From contig NAVB01002083.1 in NCBI GenBank assembly GCA_002179805.1, positions 1 through 10,605 of the forward strand: a stretch of 10,605 nt of DNA. Direction: 5' to 3'. This document shows positions 7,294 through 10,605 of the stretch, in pieces. Below the pieces are notes generated by a model. It searched no databases. It was not told the DNA's origin and was given only the letters and a program-made list of their open reading frames with translations. Each line of letters starts with the position of its first letter. The first letter of the stretch is position 1. Source of the DNA: Acanthamoeba lenticulata (taxonomy: Eukaryota; Discosea; Longamoebia; Acanthamoebidae). Position numbers and translations under genes: made by a program.

Positions 7294-9336
7294 TCAGTTG
7301 ACGGAGAGGCGGTTCCACACGTTGGCGGCCCGCGAGTCCGGGTGGTAGCGGACCCAGAGCGCGAACCAGGAGAGGCCGATGGACACGAGGCAGGCCGTGC
7401 CGGCGAGCACCACGAGGACGATGGCCCACACGGGCAAGAACGGCACCGAGATGATCGTGAACTTTTGGCTGCGGTTGCTGAAGTTGTTGTTCCTCGTGCT
7501 GATGAACATGTAGGCACCGGTCTGCGAGGCGCCGACCTTGTGGAGGCCGTGGTCCTGGTACTGGGTGGCCGCGTTCAGCTTGGCGCAGTTCTTGGGGTCG
7601 CGGTTGACGGCGTTCTCGTCGCCCAGGCGCGCGCGGAGCGAGGCGAGCGACTCGCAGCCCTGCTGGTTGAGGTGGGCCAGCGCGAGGCGGGCCTCCTCGC
7701 CAAAGAAGTGGCCCTCTTCGCCAAAGCTCACCGGCATGTTCTCATCGAGGTTGTTGACCTGGACGATGTTGGACTGGTCCGTGCCGTAGGTGCCCTCGCC
7801 GTCGTTGTTCTTCGGGTTGTAGATACTGCCCGTCCACTGGATGTGGATGTGATCGTTGGGCCGCACGTTGAGCGACGTCGGCGTGAAGTCGTACTCCACG
7901 GCCGGGTAGACCTGCACAATGTTGCCTCGCTTGCCGCGCACATTCAAGTTGAAGATCTTGTCCATCGGGCCCACGCTCGATGGCCGGCTCTTGATCGCGA
8001 ATGTGTAGCTCCTGTCCTGGAACGTCTGTTTTTTCGACCCGAGACCAGTTAATCAGTTGTTCGCGTGCGCACGAAATCTGGGAAATGGGTCGACGCACCC
8101 GGCCAGTCTGGGCCGTGTTGAGGGCCAGCGTGAGGTTCCTGGACTCGGAGATCGGGACAGTGTCCTTCTCAAACGTGACGGTCGGGTTGTTCTCGATGGG
8201 GCTGCGTTGGCCCGTCTGCTTGTTGGCGTTCTGGTCGCTGTAGGTGTTCCAGCCGTCGTAGTCGCCCACGGAGATGTTGTAGCGGATGCGCAGGATGCAG
8301 TTCTCGTTGGGGTCGTCCGGGATGGTCCAGTTGTAGGACGAAGCCCAGCCGCTGGGCGTGTTGCCCAGGTGGTTGTCGCGCGAAAGCGGGGCCTCGAGGC
8401 AGGCGAGGTCGCCGCCATGCGGGCTCGACGTGTGCCAGGTGCCGCCGTTGGCCTGGCACTGGCCCTTGTTGTTGAACTGGTTGATGGAACAGTAGCCGCG
8501 ACCGACCTTGTTCTCTGTGTTGGCCTGGTAGTAGTCGCAACGCGAGACGTCCGAAGTGAGGACGGCGATGTCCTTCCACGGCGTCGGGTGCCAGTAGGGA
8601 TAGTAGTCGCGCTCCTCGGGACACTCGAAGCCGCTGCGGCCGCCGCCCGGGTTCTGCCGCGTGTGCTTGGCCGCCGAGCCGCCCAGCCCGCGGTCGGCAA
8701 GGAAGAGACCCTTGTTGCGCTCACGGGCCTTGCAGTCCTGATAGTACTGGTAGTTCTCGTGCATGCCATACTTGTAGGCCTGGCCGACGCCGTTCAAGGT
8801 GTCCGCCGCCTTCTCGTTGTACGTGTTTGCGTCATCCGGGATCGTTTCTGGTGTTTCATTGTTGAACCTTTAGCCGGTGCAATCAAGCAAAATTGATGAA
8901 AACAAAATTAGTTTGGGGGCGTACCGGTGGTAAGACCGTCGCGGACCTCGTCGCCACACATGTACTGAAGGACGATCTCGCAGTGCACATTGCGCTGCTT
9001 GCTATCAGGACCGCATCCGTGCTGATTGGTCCATTCCACCATCAACTGCGAACCAACGTAGTAGTACATCTTGGGACCCCAGGCGTAGCCGCCCTTGCCG
9101 TTGTTCTGGCAGAATATACGGAAGCTTAGCAATTGAACTGCAAAGCAAAGGAGCAAAGGGGGGGGGGGAGGCACCTGCGTATCGCACATGCGATTATTAT
9201 TGGCGCGGTTAACGCTCTCCTCATTAAGGCGATTGTTGGAACCACGCATGTTATGCATGTAGACGTCGCCCCAGACCCCTGCGACCACCATCATCAAAAT
9301 GGCAGCGATGGCCAGCGATGCGAAAGATCGCTGCAT
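7294..9336 (-). CDS. DD3-3: DD3-3 family protein, secreted/type I membrane ectodomain protein
   Basis: Exons are 9336-9175, 9105-8925, 8847-8099 and 8025-7294, giving 607 residues with phases 0, 1 and 0. Residues 1-23 form a signal peptide (hydrophobic AIAAILMMVVAGVW, then DVYMHN). The mature start with MHNMRGSNNRLNEESVNR and NNGKGGY, plus many Cys and aromatic residues, recalls Dictyostelium discoideum protein DD3-3, a family I recognise from memory and whose biochemical role I do not know. N-glycosylation sequons include NWT, NIS, NLT and NRS. A C-terminal membrane helix (about residues 560-589, FLPVWAIVLVVLAGTACLV) is followed by a short tail of about 18 residues. The expected topology is an extracellular or lumenal ectodomain with a cytosolic tail. 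The ATG at 9336 is chosen because it directly starts the signal peptide. The first intron (9174-9106) is stop-free and a multiple of three; the junction CDTQ/NNGKGGY supports removing it. Confidence 0.88.
9106..9174 (-). other. DD3-3 intron 1, 69 nt, stop-free, with C11 tract
   Basis: The donor GTGCCTCC follows CAG and the acceptor TGCCAG ends at 9106. An 11-base C run on the coding strand (G at 9158-9168) follows the donor. If retained it would add 23 residues beginning VPPPPPLLLC, which does not fit the family. Confidence 0.8.
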
Positions 9337-9521
9337 TTCGGATTTCTAACGATCTAAAGTTTTCTTGTTTCTCTCTCTTCTCGAGTCGAGCTTGTTTTGG
9401 CCAACTATAGTCCTTCAAGTCCGCAAGCAGAGCTCTGCCGCAAGCTGCTTGTCCGGTGCACTAACTTGAAGATAGGTTTAGGTGGGACTGTGGGGAAGAG
9501 GATATCACGCAAGTCATGCAG

Positions 9522-9532
9522 CCCCGCCCAAT
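9522..9532. promoter_or_regulatory. GC box overlapping a CCAAT box
   Basis: CCCCGCCC runs straight into CCAAT (9528-9532) near the middle of the divergent spacer. Both are common core-upstream elements; use by either gene is inferred from position only. Confidence 0.35.
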
Positions 9533-9652
9533 AGGCCGTGGGGCAGGATCGCTGCTTGGCCAGTGGTCGATAACACGCTCTTGATTCCGCCGAATAAGTG
9601 AAAACATAAGGGAAATGTTTTCTTTTTGCAAAACGTTTTTGCGTGAAGCAAT

Positions 9653-9660
9653 TATAAAAA
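9653..9660 (+). promoter_or_regulatory. TATA box of the RCC1-repeat gene
   Basis: TATAAAAA lies 81 bases before the proposed ATG at 9741, which leaves room for a leader of about 50 nt if transcription starts roughly 30 bases downstream. Confidence 0.55.
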
Positions 9661-9740
9661 TATGTTCTAATTACAGGTTTTTTTTCAAGCTTTTTGCGCG
9701 CACCAAAGCAGCCCACAACGTTTGGCGTCGGTAGAGCGCC

Positions 9741-9744
9741 ATGG
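9741..9744 (+). other. Four-base initial coding exon (ATGG) of the RCC1-repeat gene
   Basis: ATG plus one G is followed at once by GTACGTG. The 71-nt intron ends at TTTTTTTTAG (9815), and the next exon begins AG GTA TCG CAG, giving Met-Glu-Val-Ser-Gln. No other upstream ATG in the spacer joins the first blade in phase with a good donor. Transcript data are not available to me. Confidence 0.6.
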
Positions 9745-10605
9745 GTACGTGACCGCCCAACCTTCCTTTTCACCAAGATGCCGCAGTTTAATCTTTGTTT
9801 TCTTCTTTTTTTTAGAGGTATCGCAGGTGTTTGCGTTTGGTAACACGGTCGGTACGTGTTTCCAGTGCTAGGGATCGTTTGACTCATTCGATTTCTCACT
9901 ACGTCCTCCAATTCTGTCGTGATTCGTCCTGCAGGATCACACAGCTCCGCTCGCCCGTGGCCCAGATTGGTAACGCACCCGGACACCGGTGGTTGCGTTT
10001 ATTACCAACCACTCACGTGAGTGCCTATGTTTGTGAGGTATGCCCAGGTGGAGACGCTGTATGGCAAGCGTCAGCTGAAGCAAGTCTCGGCCGGCCTGTA
10101 CCAGACCTGGGCCGTCCTCGGTATGGCGCGCTCTGTGAGCGGCATTTCGGCTCGCGGCCTGCTTTCTCGAGACCTCATCAACGTCATCTTGCTTCCTCAG
10201 AGAATGGCGAGTGCCTCGTATGGGGCGAGAACAGCCCTGAGCTGCACCGCCTTGACAAGTTAAAGTGCAAGCAGGTGTCGTGTGGCCAAACCGTCCCCGC
10301 CGTCCTGCTCGAGTCTGGCGTGGTATGAACCTACTTCACGCACTCTCCTCTCTACTTCTGCTGGCCTCTTGGCTCTTGGGCTAAGCGCAAGAGCTTTTTG
10401 CGTCGGACAGGCCATGGTCTACACGAACGGTGAGTTGGTGACCTTGCCGTTCCCCCTGGCCGACGTGGCTGGCGCGCCCCCGGTCAAGCAGGTGGCCTGC
10501 TCGGACGACCACATTCTCCTCCTGCTTGAGGACGGCCAAGGTATGACTGCAGGCGCAAGCATTGCTGCAGCCCTTCTGCTTGGTGTGGCCTCATACGTGT
10601 GGTTT
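9741..10605 (+). CDS. RCC1-repeat (beta-propeller) protein, 5' part, runs off the window
   Basis: Proposed exons are 9741-9744, 9816-9851, 9935-9969, 10048-10120, 10201-10322 and 10411-10540, encoding the first 133 residues; an intron opens at 10541 and the window ends in or near it. Every junction keeps phase (1, 1, 0, 1, 0). The spliced protein begins MEVSQVFAFGNTVG and continues into RPWPRLVETLYGKR, then three RCC1-type blades: LKQVSAGLYQTWAVLENGE..VWG, CKQVSCGQTVPAVLLESG, and VKQVACSDDHILLLLEDGQ. RCC1 repeats form seven-bladed propellers used in Ran GTPase exchange and in many scaffold or ubiquitin-ligase proteins; which applies cannot be seen here. The ATG sits in a strong context (gcgccATGG) and its four-base exon ends at a perfect GTACGT donor. 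The poly-T acceptor at 9815 is also strong. Confidence 0.8.
10541..10605 (+). other. Start of RCC1-gene intron 6 (window edge)
   Basis: The donor GTATGACT follows GAC GGC CAA G in phase 1. Candidate CAG acceptors at 10552 and 10570 would make introns of only about 12 and 30 nt, below the 60-nt minimum seen elsewhere here, so the acceptor probably lies outside the window. Confidence 0.5.

Larger units (their letters stand above)
9337..9740. promoter_or_regulatory. Divergent promoter region between DD3-3 and RCC1-repeat genes
   Basis: The spacer is 404 bp between start codons on opposite strands. It contains a strong TATA-like box on the plus strand (9653-9660), a GC-box/CCAAT cluster (9522-9532), a weak TATA-like CTATAG (9405-9410) on the DD3-3 side, and an AT-rich block from about 9595 to 9690. 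I see no convincing gene in it. Confidence 0.6.

Noticed and set aside
7342..8052. Plus-strand frame of 236 residues opposite the last DD3-3 exon
   Set aside because: It is antisense to a well-supported exon with a membrane helix and sequons, and shows Val/Ala/Glu-rich shadow composition.
9715..9760. String gtcggtagagcgcc resembling a tRNA D-arm
   Set aside because: No T-loop, anticodon arm or matching acceptor stem could be found around it; the same bases carry the start codon context of the RCC1 gene.
9935..9969. Alternative reading ITQLRSPVAQI of the 35-nt exon, which also resembles an RCC1 strand
   Set aside because: Its phase fits neither neighbouring exon, while the chosen frame (ending RPWPRL) joins both and reads on as VETLYGKR, the standard RCC1 pattern.
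9405..9986. 193-residue minus-strand open frame across the divergent spacer
   Set aside because: It overlaps the well-supported start exons of the RCC1 gene and AT-rich promoter sequence, has no recognisable motif or signal, and its composition looks random.

Overview
The window reads as nuclear DNA of a free-living amoeba, most likely Acanthamoeba or a close relative. The reasons are GC-rich exons cut by many short introns (about 60-103 nt) whose donors are mostly GTACGT, GTGCGT or GTATG and whose acceptors are mostly CAG; AT-rich spacers; a hybrid-type histidine kinase gene; and a homologue of the Dictyostelium protein DD3-3. The organism is inferred from these features. No RNA gene, transposon, CRISPR array or bacterial operon was found.

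Layout: (1) nt 1-2363, plus strand, is the 3' part of a hybrid histidine-kinase-like gene with an intact phospho-acceptor His box, eroded ATP-site boxes, a roughly 250-residue low-complexity insertion and a degenerate C-terminal receiver. (2) nt 7028-2536, minus strand, is a family A DNA polymerase whose polymerase domain resembles DNA polymerase theta (POLQ). I could rebuild it as 15 exons encoding about 1134 residues, with no helicase domain. Splice phases show at least one +1 frameshift, at 4632-4634, and a second junction is doubtful. (3) nt 9336-7294, minus strand, is a four-exon gene for a secreted or type I membrane protein of about 607 residues, the DD3-3 homologue. (4) nt 9741 to the window end, plus strand, is the 5' part of an RCC1-repeat (beta-propeller) gene that appears to start with a four-base coding exon.

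The kinase and polymerase genes converge on a 172-bp spacer. The polymerase and DD3-3 genes are head-to-tail, 265 bp apart. The DD3-3 and RCC1 genes diverge from a 404-bp spacer with a TATA box on the RCC1 side and a CCAAT/GC-box cluster in the middle. Nothing suggests one shared pathway: these are four independent eukaryotic genes.

The most notable items are the frameshift in a DNA-repair-type polymerase, an in-frame duplication of exon sequence inside one of its introns next to catalytic motif A (a possible intron birth by tandem duplication), the apparent pseudokinase state of the histidine kinase, and the four-base start exon of the RCC1 gene. I did not find a convincing new multi-gene system.
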